Shown piece after piece: positions 6,980 to 15,081 of a stretch of 64,000 nt of DNA. The notes beneath the pieces are model-generated. The model was given only the letters and a program-made list of their open reading frames with translations. It was not told where the DNA came from and ran no database searches. This DNA comes from Mycobacterium sp. E2733 (lineage in GTDB: Bacteria; Actinomycetota; Actinomycetes; Mycobacteriales; Mycobacteriaceae), in NCBI RefSeq assembly GCF_001667585.1, contig NZ_LZJZ01000109.1, positions 1 to 64,000 on the forward strand, written 5' to 3'. The translations under genes were made by a program, and so were the position numbers. Every line of letters starts with the position of its first letter. Within the stretch, counting starts at the first letter, position 1.

Positions 6980-9817
6980 GTGGTAGACGGTGCACCATCC
7001 GCAGAGTCATCCGAAGGGCCGACCCGGCACGACGAACTGCCTGACCGCCTGAGGGTCCATTCGCTGGCCCGCACGCTGGGAACCACCAGTCAACGGGTGC
7101 TCGACGCGCTGAGCGCCCTGGACGGACGGATCCGCAGCGCGCACTCCACCGTGGAGCGTGATGACGCGGTGCGGGTGCGCGATCTGCTGGCCGCCCAGCC
7201 CGATGGGGACGCCGAGGATGGCGGTGCCGGCAGCGAAAACGTCCAAGCCGCGGGCGGGGAACCCGAGTCCCGGCTGATGCTGGCGGCCCCGGAGACCGGC
7301 ACCGAGCGGCCGCACTACATGCCGCTGTTCGTCGCGCCGCAGCCGGTCGAAGCGGAGGAAGACGACGGCAACGCCGACGACGACACCGACTCCGACGATT
7401 CCGACGCCGATGACGAAGACGACGAGCAGACCGATCGACCGGCCAACCGGCGGCGACGCCGGGGCCGGCGCGGTCGTGGCCGCGGCCGCGGCGAGCAGGG
7501 CGGACCCGACAACCAGAACGACTCGGGCGACGACGACGAGCCGCAACAGCGCCAGAAGGCGGGCCAGGGCGACTCCTCCGATGCCGAGGACGACGACAGC
7601 GACGACGGCGAGGACTCCGATGACTCCGACATCGGCGACGACGGCTCGGCGGAGGGCGGTAATCGCCGCCGCCGCAGGCGCCGGCGCCGCAAGTCCGGCT
7701 CGGGCGACGACGGCGACGAAAACGCATCACCCGACGACCCGCCCAACACGGTCGTGCACGAGCGGGCGCCACGCAGCGGCAAGAACGGCGGCAATGGCGG
7801 AAACGGCTCGTCGAACGCCGAGATCAAGGGCATCGACGGCTCCACCCGGCTGGAGGCCAAGCGACAACGGCGCCGGGACGGCCGCGACGCCGGACGGCGC
7901 CGTCCCCCGGTACTGAGCGAGGCGGAGTTCCTGGCGCGCCGCGAGGCCGTCGAACGGATCATGGTCGTGCGCGACAGGGTCCGCACCGAGCCGCCGCATC
8001 AGGGGGCGCGCTACACCCAGATCGCTGTGCTCGAAGACGGCATCGTGGTCGAGCACTTCGTGACCTCGGCCGCGTCCGCATCGTTGGTGGGCAACATCTA
8101 CCTCGGGATCGTGCAGAACGTACTGCCCTCGATGGAGGCGGCGTTCGTCGACATCGGCCGCGGCCGCAACGGCGTGCTCTACGCCGGCGAGGTGAACTGG
8201 GAAGCCGCCGGATTGGGCGGGTCCGACCGCAAGATCGAACAGGCGCTCAAACCGGGCGACTACGTCGTGGTCCAGGTCAGCAAGGACCCCGTCGGGCACA
8301 AGGGCGCCAGGCTGACCACTCAGGTGTCGCTGGCCGGTCGGTTCCTGGTCTACGTGCCGGGCGCGTCGTCGACCGGGATCAGCCGCAAGCTGCCCGACAC
8401 CGAACGGCAGCGGCTCAAAGAAATCCTGCGCGAGGTGGTGCCGTCCGATGCCGGGGTGATCATCCGCACGGCATCCGAGGGCGTCAAAGAGGACGACATC
8501 CGCAACGACGTCACCCGCCTGCAGGAGCGCTGGAAGCAAATCGAGGCCAAGGCGGCCGAGATCACGGAGAAGGCCGCGGGCGCGGCGGTTGCGCTCTACG
8601 AAGAGCCGGACGTGCTGGTCAAGGTCATCCGTGACCTGTTCAACGAGGACTTCGCCGGCCTGATCGTCTCCGGCGACGAAGCGTGGACGACGATCACCGA
8701 TTACGTGAATTCCGTTGCGCCCGACTTGGTTTCAAAGCTGAACAAGTATGAACCGCCCAGCGGCGCGGACGGTCAGCCCGGGCCCGACGTCTTCGCGGTG
8801 CATCGCATCGACGAGCAACTCGCCAAGGCGATGGAGCGTAAGGTGTGGCTGCCCTCGGGCGGCACGCTGGTGATCGACCGGACCGAGGCCATGACGGTGG
8901 TCGACGTCAACACCGGCAAGTTCACCGGGTCCGGCGGCAACCTCGAGCAGACGGTCACCAAGAACAACCTGGAGGCCGCCGAGGAGATCGTTCGCCAGCT
9001 GCGCCTGCGAGACATCGGCGGCATCGTCGTCATCGACTTCATCGACATGGTGCTCGAGTCCAACCGCGACTTGGTGTTGCGGCGGCTGACCGAGGCGCTG
9101 GCCCGCGACCGCACCCGCCATCAGGTGTCCGAGGTGACGTCGCTGGGCTTGGTCCAGCTGACCCGCAAGCGGTTGGGCACCGGGCTGGTCGAGGCCTTCT
9201 CGACGTCATGCACACATTGCGGCGGCCGCGGGATCCTGCTGCACACCGATCCGGTGGACTCGGCCCCCTCGAACGGGCGCAAGTCGGAGTCCGGTGGTCG
9301 GCGCGGCAGGCGCTCCAAGAAGAAGGGGGCCGAAGAGCCGGTGGTGGCCAAGGTGCCCGCGCACGCTCCCGGCGAGCACCCGATGTTCAAGGCGATGGCC
9401 GCCGGCGGGTCCGCGCAGGGCGACCGTGACGACGAAGATTCCGACGAATCCGCCGAGGGAGCGACCAACGAGCTCGATGAGCGGAAGCAACGGGACGTGG
9501 CCGACGTGGAGGACACCGACCAAGAGGACTTCGAGGAGTCTGACGAGGACACCGACGAAGACACCGACGACGACTCTGAGGACGATCTCGACGACGACGA
9601 CGACGAGGATCTCGACGACGAGGAAGACCTCGGCGAGGACGACGAGGACCTCGAGATGGACGACGACGACCTGGACGTCGAGGACGATTCCGACTCTGAT
9701 GACTCCGACTCCGACGACGATTCCGAGGGGTCCGTCAACGGCGGACCGGGGTTCGGACGTGCGCGGCGGCGCCGCGCGGCGGGCAGGCCGGCCGGCCCCC
9801 CGATCCACGCGGACTGA
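6980..9817 (+). CDS. rne: Ribonuclease E/G
   Basis: Main endoribonuclease of mycobacterial mRNA turnover and rRNA processing. In this 945-residue protein the catalytic core (about residues 310-770) sits between two low-complexity acidic and basic arms. The N-terminal arm alternates Asp/Glu/Ser runs with Arg-rich tracts likely to bind RNA. The core begins with an S1 domain (about 343-420). The DNase I-like part carries DVNTGKF (about 641-647, metal-binding Asp) and DFIDM. The Zn-link motif CTHCGG has its cysteines at residues 744 and 747. The C-terminal arm is an extreme Asp/Glu/Ser stretch ending in an Arg-rich patch. GTG 6980 is preceded by TGAGGAG with a 5-nt gap. A long leader precedes it. 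Confidence 0.97.
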   Translation: MVDGAPSAESSEGPTRHDELPDRLRVHSLARTLGTTSQRVLDALSALDGRIRSAHSTVERDDAVRVRDLLAAQPDGDAEDGGAGSENVQAAGGEPESRLMLAAPETGTERPHYMPLFVAPQPVEAEEDDGNADDDTDSDDSDADDEDDEQTDRPANRRRRRGRRGRGRGRGEQGGPDNQNDSGDDDEPQQRQKAGQGDSSDAEDDDSDDGEDSDDSDIGDDGSAEGGNRRRRRRRRRKSGSGDDGDENASPDDPPNTVVHERAPRSGKNGGNGGNGSSNAEIKGIDGSTRLEAKRQRRRDGRDAGRRRPPVLSEAEFLARREAVERIMVVRDRVRTEPPHQGARYTQIAVLEDGIVVEHFVTSAASASLVGNIYLGIVQNVLPSMEAAFVDIGRGRNGVLYAGEVNWEAAGLGGSDRKIEQALKPGDYVVVQVSKDPVGHKGARLTTQVSLAGRFLVYVPGASSTGISRKLPDTERQRLKEILREVVPSDAGVIIRTASEGVKEDDIRNDVTRLQERWKQIEAKAAEITEKAAGAAVALYEEPDVLVKVIRDLFNEDFAGLIVSGDEAWTTITDYVNSVAPDLVSKLNKYEPPSGADGQPGPDVFAVHRIDEQLAKAMERKVWLPSGGTLVIDRTEAMTVVDVNTGKFTGSGGNLEQTVTKNNLEAAEEIVRQLRLRDIGGIVVIDFIDMVLESNRDLVLRRLTEALARDRTRHQVSEVTSLGLVQLTRKRLGTGLVEAFSTSCTHCGGRGILLHTDPVDSAPSNGRKSESGGRRGRRSKKKGAEEPVVAKVPAHAPGEHPMFKAMAAGGSAQGDRDDEDSDESAEGATNELDERKQRDVADVEDTDQEDFEESDEDTDEDTDDDSEDDLDDDDDEDLDDEEDLGEDDEDLEMDDDDLDVEDDSDSDDSDSDDDSEGSVNGGPGFGRARRRRAAGRPAGPPIHAD

Positions 9818-9828
9818 CCTGGGCCGGT

Positions 9829-9858
9829 TTGACCCTGTAGCCGCTGGTCAAGTACCCT
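9829..9858 (+). promoter_or_regulatory. SigA-type promoter of the rplU-rpmA operon
   Basis: The -35 TTGACC (9829-9834) and -10 TACCCT (9853-9858) are separated by 18 bp, close to the SigA consensus. They lie just after the rne stop and about 170 bp upstream of rplU, so the ribosomal protein mRNA would have a leader of about 165 nt. No L21-type autoregulatory fold was recognised in the leader. Confidence 0.65.
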
Positions 9859-10030
9859 AGGACAGTTGTCGTCAGGCCGGGTGGACTTGGCCGGCGACAG
9901 CGGGACTCCCGGGCGGCCGGCGCAGACCCGCAACCCAGACCCACTTAGCTTTGTCCGAGCGCACCGCCGGTGGCTCGCGCGCGAAGAGCCGAAGAAGCGG
10001 CTGAGCAGAGGAAAGAAGGCAGGAGCAACG

Positions 10031-10342
10031 ATGGCGACCTACGCAATCGTCAAGACGGGCGGCAAGCAGTACAAGGTCGCCGTCGGGGACGTGGTCAAGG
10101 TCGAGAAGCTCGACTCCGACCCGGGCGCGAACGTGTCGCTCCCCGTCACGCTGGTGGTGGACGGCTCGAAGGTGACCAGCGACGCCGCCGCGCTGGCCAA
10201 GGTGGCGGTGACCGGCGAGGTGCTCGAGCACACCAAGGGCCCCAAAATCCGTATCCACAAGTTCCGGAACAAGACCGGCTACCACAAGCGTCAGGGGCAC
10301 CGTCAGCAGTTGACGGTCCTGAAGGTCACCGGCATCAAGTAG
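10031..10342 (+). CDS. rplU: 50S ribosomal protein L21
   Basis: A 103-residue large-subunit protein that binds 23S rRNA. It begins MATYAIVKTGGKQYKVAVGD and ends with the basic segment HKFRNKTGYHKRQGHRQ, both typical of L21. ATG 10031 has the Shine-Dalgarno AGGAG at 10021-10025. The frame is open further upstream, but this is the family start. rpmA follows after 13 bp. Confidence 0.98.
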   Translation: MATYAIVKTGGKQYKVAVGDVVKVEKLDSDPGANVSLPVTLVVDGSKVTSDAAALAKVAVTGEVLEHTKGPKIRIHKFRNKTGYHKRQGHRQQLTVLKVTGIK

Positions 10343-10355
10343 TAAGGCGGCAGAC

Positions 10356-10610
10356 ATGGCACACAAGAAGGGCGCGTCCAGCTCGCGCAACGGCCGGGAT
10401 TCCGCCGCTCAGCGGCTGGGCGTGAAGCGGTTCGGCGGCCAGATCGTCAAGGCGGGCGAAATCATCGTTCGCCAGCGTGGCACCAAGTTCCACCCCGGCC
10501 TGAACGTCGGGCGTGGCGGCGACGACACGCTGTTCGCCAAGGCCGCCGGAGCCGTCGAGTTCGGTATCAAGCGCGGACGCAAAACCGTCAGCATCACGCC
10601 CCAGGTCTAG
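10356..10610 (+). CDS. rpmA: 50S ribosomal protein L27
   Basis: An 84-residue L27 whose N-terminal tail reaches towards the peptidyl-transferase centre. The start MAHKKGASSSRNGRDS and the conserved GVKRFGGQ and RQRGTKFHPG segments are intact. The N-terminus begins directly with AHKKG, so no cleavable extension like that of Firmicutes is present. It follows rplU in one operon and is separated from obg by a hairpin. Confidence 0.98.
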   Translation: MAHKKGASSSRNGRDSAAQRLGVKRFGGQIVKAGEIIVRQRGTKFHPGLNVGRGGDDTLFAKAAGAVEFGIKRGRKTVSITPQV

Positions 10611-10620
10611 GCCTCACCAG

Positions 10621-10637
10621 CGGGGGCATCGCCCCCG
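10621..10637 (+). terminator. GC hairpin between rpmA and obg
   Basis: CGGGGGC-ATC-GCCCCCG forms a perfect 7-bp stem with a 3-nt loop, 10 nt after the rpmA stop. It lacks a U-tract and probably attenuates rather than ends transcription, lowering obg expression relative to the ribosomal proteins. Confidence 0.5.
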
Positions 10638-10707
10638 TGCAGGGGAACGCTGCGGCGGCTTCGCGAGGTATTTCGCCCTGGCGTGACATTCGAAGGGCTG
10701 GTATTCG

Positions 10708-12201
10708 ATGCCTCGATTTGTCGATCGGGTCGTCATCCACGCGCGTGCGGGTTCCGGCGGTAACGGCTGCGCGTCGGTCCATCGCGAGAAATTCAAGCCG
10801 CTGGGCGGTCCCGATGGCGGCAACGGCGGCCGCGGCGGCAGCATCGTGTTCGTCGTCGACCCACAGGTCCACACCTTGCTGGACTTCCACTTCCACCCGC
10901 ACGTCACCGCGCCATCGGGCAAGCAGGGGATGGGCAACAACCGCGACGGTGCGGCCGGCGCGGATTTGGAGGTCAGAGTTCCCGACGGCACCGTGGTCTT
11001 GGACGAAAACGGCCGGCTGCTGGCCGATCTGGTGGGCGCCGGCACCCGCTTCGAAGCCGCGGCCGGTGGCCGTGGCGGCCTGGGCAACGCAGCACTCGCC
11101 TCGCGCGCCCGCAAGGCCCCCGGCTTCGCGCTGCTCGGTGAGCAGGGCGAAGCGCGGGACCTGACGCTCGAGCTGAAGACCGTCGCCGACGCCGGTCTCA
11201 TCGGTTTTCCCTCGGCCGGGAAATCCTCACTGGTGTCGGCGATCTCGGCGGCCAAACCGAAGATCGCGGACTATCCGTTCACCACCCTGGTGCCCAACCT
11301 CGGTGTGGTGTCGGCCGGCGAGCACACCTTCACCGTCGCCGATGTGCCGGGCCTGATTCCCGGCGCGTCGCAGGGGCGTGGACTCGGCCTGGATTTCCTG
11401 CGGCACATCGAGCGCTGCGCGGTGCTGGTGCACGTCGTCGACTGCGCCACCTCCGAGCCGGGCCGCGACCCGATGTCCGACATCGATGCGTTGGAAGCCG
11501 AACTCGCCGCGTATACGCCTACCCTGCAAGGCGATTCGACTTTGGGCGATCTGGCCGAGCGGCCACGGGCCTTGGTGCTCAACAAGATTGACGTGCCGGA
11601 GGCGCGGGAACTCGCCGAATTCGTCCGCGACGAGATCGCCGAGCGCGGCTGGCCGGTGTTCCTCGTGTCGACGGTGGCACGTGTTGGCCTGCAGCCGTTG
11701 GTCTTCGGGCTCTGGCGGATGATCTCGGAATACAACGCCGCCCGCCCGCCGGTCGTGCCGCGGCGCCCGGTCATCCGGCCGGTTCCCGTCGACGACAGCG
11801 GCTTCACAGTCGAGCCGGACGGCGAGGGCGGCTTCGTGGTCACCGGCGCCCGGCCTCAGCGTTGGGTCCGCCAGACCAACTTCGACAATGACGAAGCGGT
11901 GGGCTACCTCGCCGACCGCCTGGCCCGGTTGGGTGTCGAGGATGAACTGCTGCGGCTGGGCGCGCAGCCCGGATGCGCCGTGACCATCGGGGACATGACA
12001 TTCGATTGGGAGCCGCAAACGCCTGCGGGACAACACGTTGCGATGTCAGGCCGGGGCACGGATGTGCGCCTGGAACGCAGCGAGCGCACCGGCGCCGCGG
12101 AGCGCAAGGCGGCCCGTCGTCAGCGCCGCGCCGGCGACGATGCAGAGCGTAGCGATGCGGAGGAGCGGCGCAGAACCAGAGAACGCGGTGACGAGTCGTG
12201 A
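10708..12201 (+). CDS. obg: Obg/CgtA GTPase
   Basis: Essential ribosome-associated GTPase of 497 residues, linked to 50S assembly and stress responses. The glycine-rich Obg fold opens the protein (CASVHREKFKPLGGPDGGNG, residues about 16-35). The G domain has G1 FPSAGKSS (about 168-175), switch I FTTLVPNLG, G3 DVPGLI and G4 NKID. The C-terminal OCT domain is about residues 350-430. The tail is about 18 residues longer than in M. tuberculosis and is highly charged (repeated RR/ER), so the extra length lies in a poorly conserved region. The stop overlaps the proB start by 4 nt. Confidence 0.97.
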   Translation: MPRFVDRVVIHARAGSGGNGCASVHREKFKPLGGPDGGNGGRGGSIVFVVDPQVHTLLDFHFHPHVTAPSGKQGMGNNRDGAAGADLEVRVPDGTVVLDENGRLLADLVGAGTRFEAAAGGRGGLGNAALASRARKAPGFALLGEQGEARDLTLELKTVADAGLIGFPSAGKSSLVSAISAAKPKIADYPFTTLVPNLGVVSAGEHTFTVADVPGLIPGASQGRGLGLDFLRHIERCAVLVHVVDCATSEPGRDPMSDIDALEAELAAYTPTLQGDSTLGDLAERPRALVLNKIDVPEARELAEFVRDEIAERGWPVFLVSTVARVGLQPLVFGLWRMISEYNAARPPVVPRRPVIRPVPVDDSGFTVEPDGEGGFVVTGARPQRWVRQTNFDNDEAVGYLADRLARLGVEDELLRLGAQPGCAVTIGDMTFDWEPQTPAGQHVAMSGRGTDVRLERSERTGAAERKAARRQRRAGDDAERSDAEERRRTRERGDES

Positions 12202-13301
12202 GCACGCACCGCGAGGCCATCCGGACCGCGCGCAGCCTGGTGGTCAAGGTCGGGACCAACGCACTGACCACACCGTCCGGGGTGTTCGACGCGGGCCGGC
12301 TGGCCGGGCTGGCCGACGCCATCGAAACGCGCATGAAGGCGGGCACCGACGTCGTCATCGTCTCTTCGGGCGCCATCGCCGCCGGCATCGAACCGCTCCG
12401 ATTAACCCGTCGCCCCAAGGATCTGGCGACCAAGCAGGCCGCGGCCAGCGTCGGGCAGGTCGCGCTGGTGAACGCGTGGAGTGCGGCGTTCGCGCGCTAT
12501 GGCCGCACGGTCGGGCAGGTGCTGCTGACCGCGCACGATATCTCCATGCGGGCCCAGCACACGAACGCCCAGCGCACCCTGGACCGGCTGCGGGCCCTGC
12601 ATGCGGTGGCGATCGTCAACGAGAACGACACGGTGGCCACCAACGAGATTCGGTTCGGCGACAATGACCGGCTTTCGGCGCTGGTGGCTCACCTGGTCGG
12701 GGCGGAGGCCCTGGTGCTGCTCTCCGACATCGACGGTCTGTACGACAGCGATCCGCGGAAAACCAAGGGCGCCAGGTTCATCGCGGAAGTATCCAGTGCG
12801 GCGGATCTGGCCGGCGTGGTCGCCGGACCGGGCAGTGACTTGGGCACCGGCGGGATGGTATCCAAGATGTCGTCGGCATCGCTGGCCGCCGACGCGGGGG
12901 TGCCGGTCCTGCTCGCCGCCGCGGCCGACGCCGCGACCGCCCTCACCGACGCCTCGGTCGGCACGGTGTTTGCCGCCCGGCCCGTTCGGATGTCGGCCCG
13001 CCGGTTCTGGGTGCGGTATGCCGCCGAAGCGGCCGGCGCGCTGACCCTGGACGAGGGCGCGGTGCGTGCGGTGGTGGCCCAGCGTCGCTCGCTGCTGGCC
13101 GCCGGCATCACCGCGGTATCGGGCCGGTTCTATGCCGGAGACGTCGTCGAACTGCGCGGCCCGGACGCGGCCATGGTGGCCCGGGGCGTGGTGGCCTACG
13201 ACGCGGCCGAACTGGCGACCATGATCGGCCGGTCCACCTCCGAGCTGCCGGGTGAATTACGCAGGCCCGCGGTGCATGCCGACGACCTGGTGGCGGTGTA
13301 G
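12198..13301 (+). CDS. proB: Glutamate 5-kinase
   Basis: First enzyme of proline synthesis: ATP phosphorylates L-glutamate to gamma-glutamyl phosphate, which ProA (at 27109) then reduces. The 367-residue protein has an amino-acid kinase domain (VVKVGTNAL at about 15-23, SSGAIAAG, NENDTVA, FGDNDRLSALVA, DIDGLYDSDP) and a C-terminal PUA domain (about 275-355). The GTG start overlaps the obg stop. proA is not adjacent but 14 kb away on the same strand, as in M. tuberculosis. Confidence 0.97.
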   Translation: MSTHREAIRTARSLVVKVGTNALTTPSGVFDAGRLAGLADAIETRMKAGTDVVIVSSGAIAAGIEPLRLTRRPKDLATKQAAASVGQVALVNAWSAAFARYGRTVGQVLLTAHDISMRAQHTNAQRTLDRLRALHAVAIVNENDTVATNEIRFGDNDRLSALVAHLVGAEALVLLSDIDGLYDSDPRKTKGARFIAEVSSAADLAGVVAGPGSDLGTGGMVSKMSSASLAADAGVPVLLAAAADAATALTDASVGTVFAARPVRMSARRFWVRYAAEAAGALTLDEGAVRAVVAQRRSLLAAGITAVSGRFYAGDVVELRGPDAAMVARGVVAYDAAELATMIGRSTSELPGELRRPAVHADDLVAV

Positions 13302-13306
13302 GCCGG

Positions 13307-13738
13307 CTAGCTGAAGGGGTTGCTGTTGTCCTGCCACGCCGCCGATTCGGGACGCGGGCCGTAACGCAGGGCGTAGTCCTCGTGCATCTTCGCCTGCTTC
13401 TTGTTCTTGAGCACGTCGACCAGGTTCGGGTTCAGGCCGTGCTGCGCCAGCCGGTGCCGCCGCCAGACCTTGTTCAGCGCAAGCGATATCAGCAGGGCCC
13501 AGGTGTAGAGCGGCACCGTCATCTCGGTGTGCACATACAGGGAAGCGGGCAGCAGCCAGAAGGGTGCGAGCACCAACAGCGGTGGGATGGCCCACCGGAT
13601 CATGTGCCGGCGCACGGCTCCCTTGCCCGCCAGATCGTTGGCGACCCAGTCGCGCATCGAGCTGGGCAGGCACCGCCCGTACGAATAGCCGATGTACTGC
13701 CAGAAGTTGGGTTTGGTGCGGGTCTTGGATTCGGTCAC
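13307..13738 (-). CDS. DUF5313 family membrane protein
   Basis: A 143-residue protein of unknown function. The N-terminus (KPNFWQYIGYSYGRCLPSSM) is the family signature. Two hydrophobic segments (WAIPPLLVLAPFWLLPASLY and MTVPLYTWALLISLAL) suggest a membrane hairpin, followed by a basic cytoplasmic tail rich in K/R/N. The GTG start has the Shine-Dalgarno TAGGAG about 5 nt upstream. It lies 25 bp downstream of the OhrR-like regulator gene on the same strand and may share its transcript. It converges with proB. Confidence 0.75.
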   Translation of the reverse strand: MTESKTRTKPNFWQYIGYSYGRCLPSSMRDWVANDLAGKGAVRRHMIRWAIPPLLVLAPFWLLPASLYVHTEMTVPLYTWALLISLALNKVWRRHRLAQHGLNPNLVDVLKNKKQAKMHEDYALRYGPRPESAAWQDNSNPFS

Positions 13739-13763
13739 AGTGGCTCCTATGGGCGGGCGAATT

Positions 13764-14255
13764 TCAGGACTGCAATGCGCCCGCTGCCAAGGCGGCCGCG
13801 TTGATGCGGGTCAGCACCTGGTGCAGGTGCTGAAGCTCGCCGATGTCGACGCCCAGACGCGCGACCACGGCGGGTGGAATCTTCAGCGCACGCCGACGTA
13901 AGGCTGTGCCGCTGTCGGTCAATTTGACGTCGGTGGAGCGCTCGTCGACGGTGCTCCGCGTACGGGTGATCAGGCCGAGCGCCTCCAAGCGCTTGAGCAT
14001 CGGCGACAGCGTGGCCGAATCCATCTGCAGCGTGGTCGCAATCTCCTTGACCGACAGCGCTTGCCGCTGCCGCGTGGCTGTCCTCTGGTGATCCCAGAGC
14101 GTCAGCATCACCAGATACTGGGGGTGGGTCAGCCCCAGCGGTTCCAAGAGCGGCCGGTAAACCGCCAACACGGCGCGATTGGTCACGCTCAGCGCGAAGC
14201 AGACCTGCTGTTCGAGGGAAAGCGGGTCGATCTCCGGTGCGGTCAGCGACGCCAT
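13764..14255 (-). CDS. MarR-family regulator, OhrR-like
   Basis: A 163-residue winged-helix repressor. The N-terminal helix QQVCFALSVTNRAVLAVYRP aligns with OhrR-type peroxide sensors: Cys19 matches the reactive Cys15 of Bacillus OhrR and Tyr33 matches Tyr29. The positions of Tyr19 and Tyr40 are Ser23 and His44 here, so the cysteine environment differs. The recognition helix region (LQMDSATLSPMLKRLEALGL) and the DERSTDVKLTDSG wing are intact. No ohr gene is adjacent. ATG 14255 is preferred over the upstream in-frame start because a -10 box ends 6 nt before it, and a palindrome at 14273-14292 would allow autoregulation. Confidence 0.85.
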   Translation of the reverse strand: MASLTAPEIDPLSLEQQVCFALSVTNRAVLAVYRPLLEPLGLTHPQYLVMLTLWDHQRTATRQRQALSVKEIATTLQMDSATLSPMLKRLEALGLITRTRSTVDERSTDVKLTDSGTALRRRALKIPPAVVARLGVDIGELQHLHQVLTRINAAALAAGALQS

Positions 14256-14261
14256 ATTTGC

Positions 14262-14292
14262 ATCGTAGCCCAATAGTTAGGGTGCTAACTAT
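14262..14292 (-). promoter_or_regulatory. Promoter and probable operator of the marR gene
   Basis: On the minus strand a -10 box TACGAT (14262-14267) ends 6 nt before the marR ATG. Just upstream, 14273-14292 is ATAGTTAG-N4-CTAACTAT, a perfect 8-bp inverted repeat with a 4-bp spacer. The size and AT-rich symmetry are typical of MarR-family operators. Its place over the -35 region suggests repression by its own product. Confidence 0.65.
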
Positions 14293-14327
14293 GTCGTTCC
14301 CGTCACAGGCCGCCGATCCCGGACGCA

Positions 14328-14978
14328 TCAGCGCGTCGAGGTGGGCTTGAGATACAGCGCGCCCCAGACGATCTCCGCTAGCGTGGCGGCCAGCTCCGAG
14401 TCGTACTCGGGCGGGTTCACCGGAAGGTTCTGCTGGCAGGCCCGCTCGACCATCCAGGTCAGCGCATTGGCGGTGGTGGCGGCGGGCAGCTCCGGCCGGA
14501 TCGAGCCATCGGCCTGCCCGTCCTCGATGACCCGGGTCATCCGCCCGGTGACCGCGGTCAGCAGGTTGCGGTAGGTCGCCGCTACCAGCGGGTCATAGCC
14601 GGCCATCTCGTTGAGGGCGACCAGCACCGGTTGGTGGCGCCGATAGCTGGCAATGATGCCGTCCATCGCGGCGCGGACGTCGCCCGGATCGCGCCGTCCG
14701 GCCACCCTCCACCAGCGATCAGCGTTCTCGGCGAGGTCGGCGAACACTTGGTTGGCCAGGCGGCGCAGCAGGTGGCCTTTGTCCTCGAAGTAGATGTAGA
14801 AGCTCGCGCGGGAAATGCCGGCCGCGCCGGACAGCCGGTCCACGCTGAGCTCGGTGAAGCTGGCGCCGTCGCGCATCAGCCGCTCGGTGGCGTCCAGCAG
14901 CCGGCGCTCGATCTGCTCTCGCCGCTGCTGGCGTTCCTGTTCGCGGTTGGCCTGCGGCTTCCGGGTGACCGATGGCAT
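14328..14978 (-). CDS. TetR-family transcriptional regulator
   Basis: A 216-residue one-component repressor. The N-terminal helix-turn-helix spans about residues 25-70, with the family signature LSVDRLSGAAGISRASFYIYFEDKGHLL. The C-terminal ligand domain is of the KstR2/EthR-like size. It is divergent from the P450 gene at 15082 with 103 bp between starts, so regulation of that P450 is likely but inferred. The ATG is preceded by a -10 box with 6-nt spacing. The ligand is unknown. Confidence 0.85.
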   Translation of the reverse strand: MPSVTRKPQANREQERQQRREQIERRLLDATERLMRDGASFTELSVDRLSGAAGISRASFYIYFEDKGHLLRRLANQVFADLAENADRWWRVAGRRDPGDVRAAMDGIIASYRRHQPVLVALNEMAGYDPLVAATYRNLLTAVTGRMTRVIEDGQADGSIRPELPAATTANALTWMVERACQQNLPVNPPEYDSELAATLAEIVWGALYLKPTSTR

Positions 14979-14984
14979 CCTCCC

Positions 14985-14990
14985 AGCATA
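14985..14990 (-). promoter_or_regulatory. -10 box (TATGCT) for the leaderless tetR mRNA
   Basis: On the minus strand TATGCT ends 6 nt before the ATG at 14978. The six intervening bases are GGGAGG, so the gene has both leaderless geometry and a purine-rich stretch too close to the start to act as a normal Shine-Dalgarno. Confidence 0.5.
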
Positions 14991-15014
14991 GAACGTTGTT
15001 TGACGGCTTGACTA

Positions 15015-15038
15015 GACACTATGTCTGGGAATAGTGTC
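15015..15038. promoter_or_regulatory. Inverted repeat between tetR and the P450 gene, candidate TetR operator
   Basis: GACACTAT (15015-15022) and ATAGTGTC (15031-15038) form a perfect 8-bp inverted repeat with an 8-bp spacer. An overlapping shorter palindrome AGACA-N3-TGTCT starts at 15014. The site sits in the divergent intergenic region, where a TetR protein would control both genes. Confidence 0.55.
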
Positions 15039-15081
15039 GCAGGCAGTCTGTGACCGAGGTCATACGCAACGGGAGGACACC

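Noticed and set aside
9421..9760. Asp/Glu-codon repeats in rne as a DNA repeat array
   Set aside because: GAC/GAG runs are explained by the acidic, disordered C-terminal arm typical of mycobacterial RNase E; no fixed repeat unit is present.
14990..15005. KstR-like site (TAGAACGTTGTT) between tetR and the P450 gene
   Set aside because: Only one half resembles TnnAACnnGTTnnA; the second half and the spacing do not fit, so a cholesterol-regulon link is not supported.
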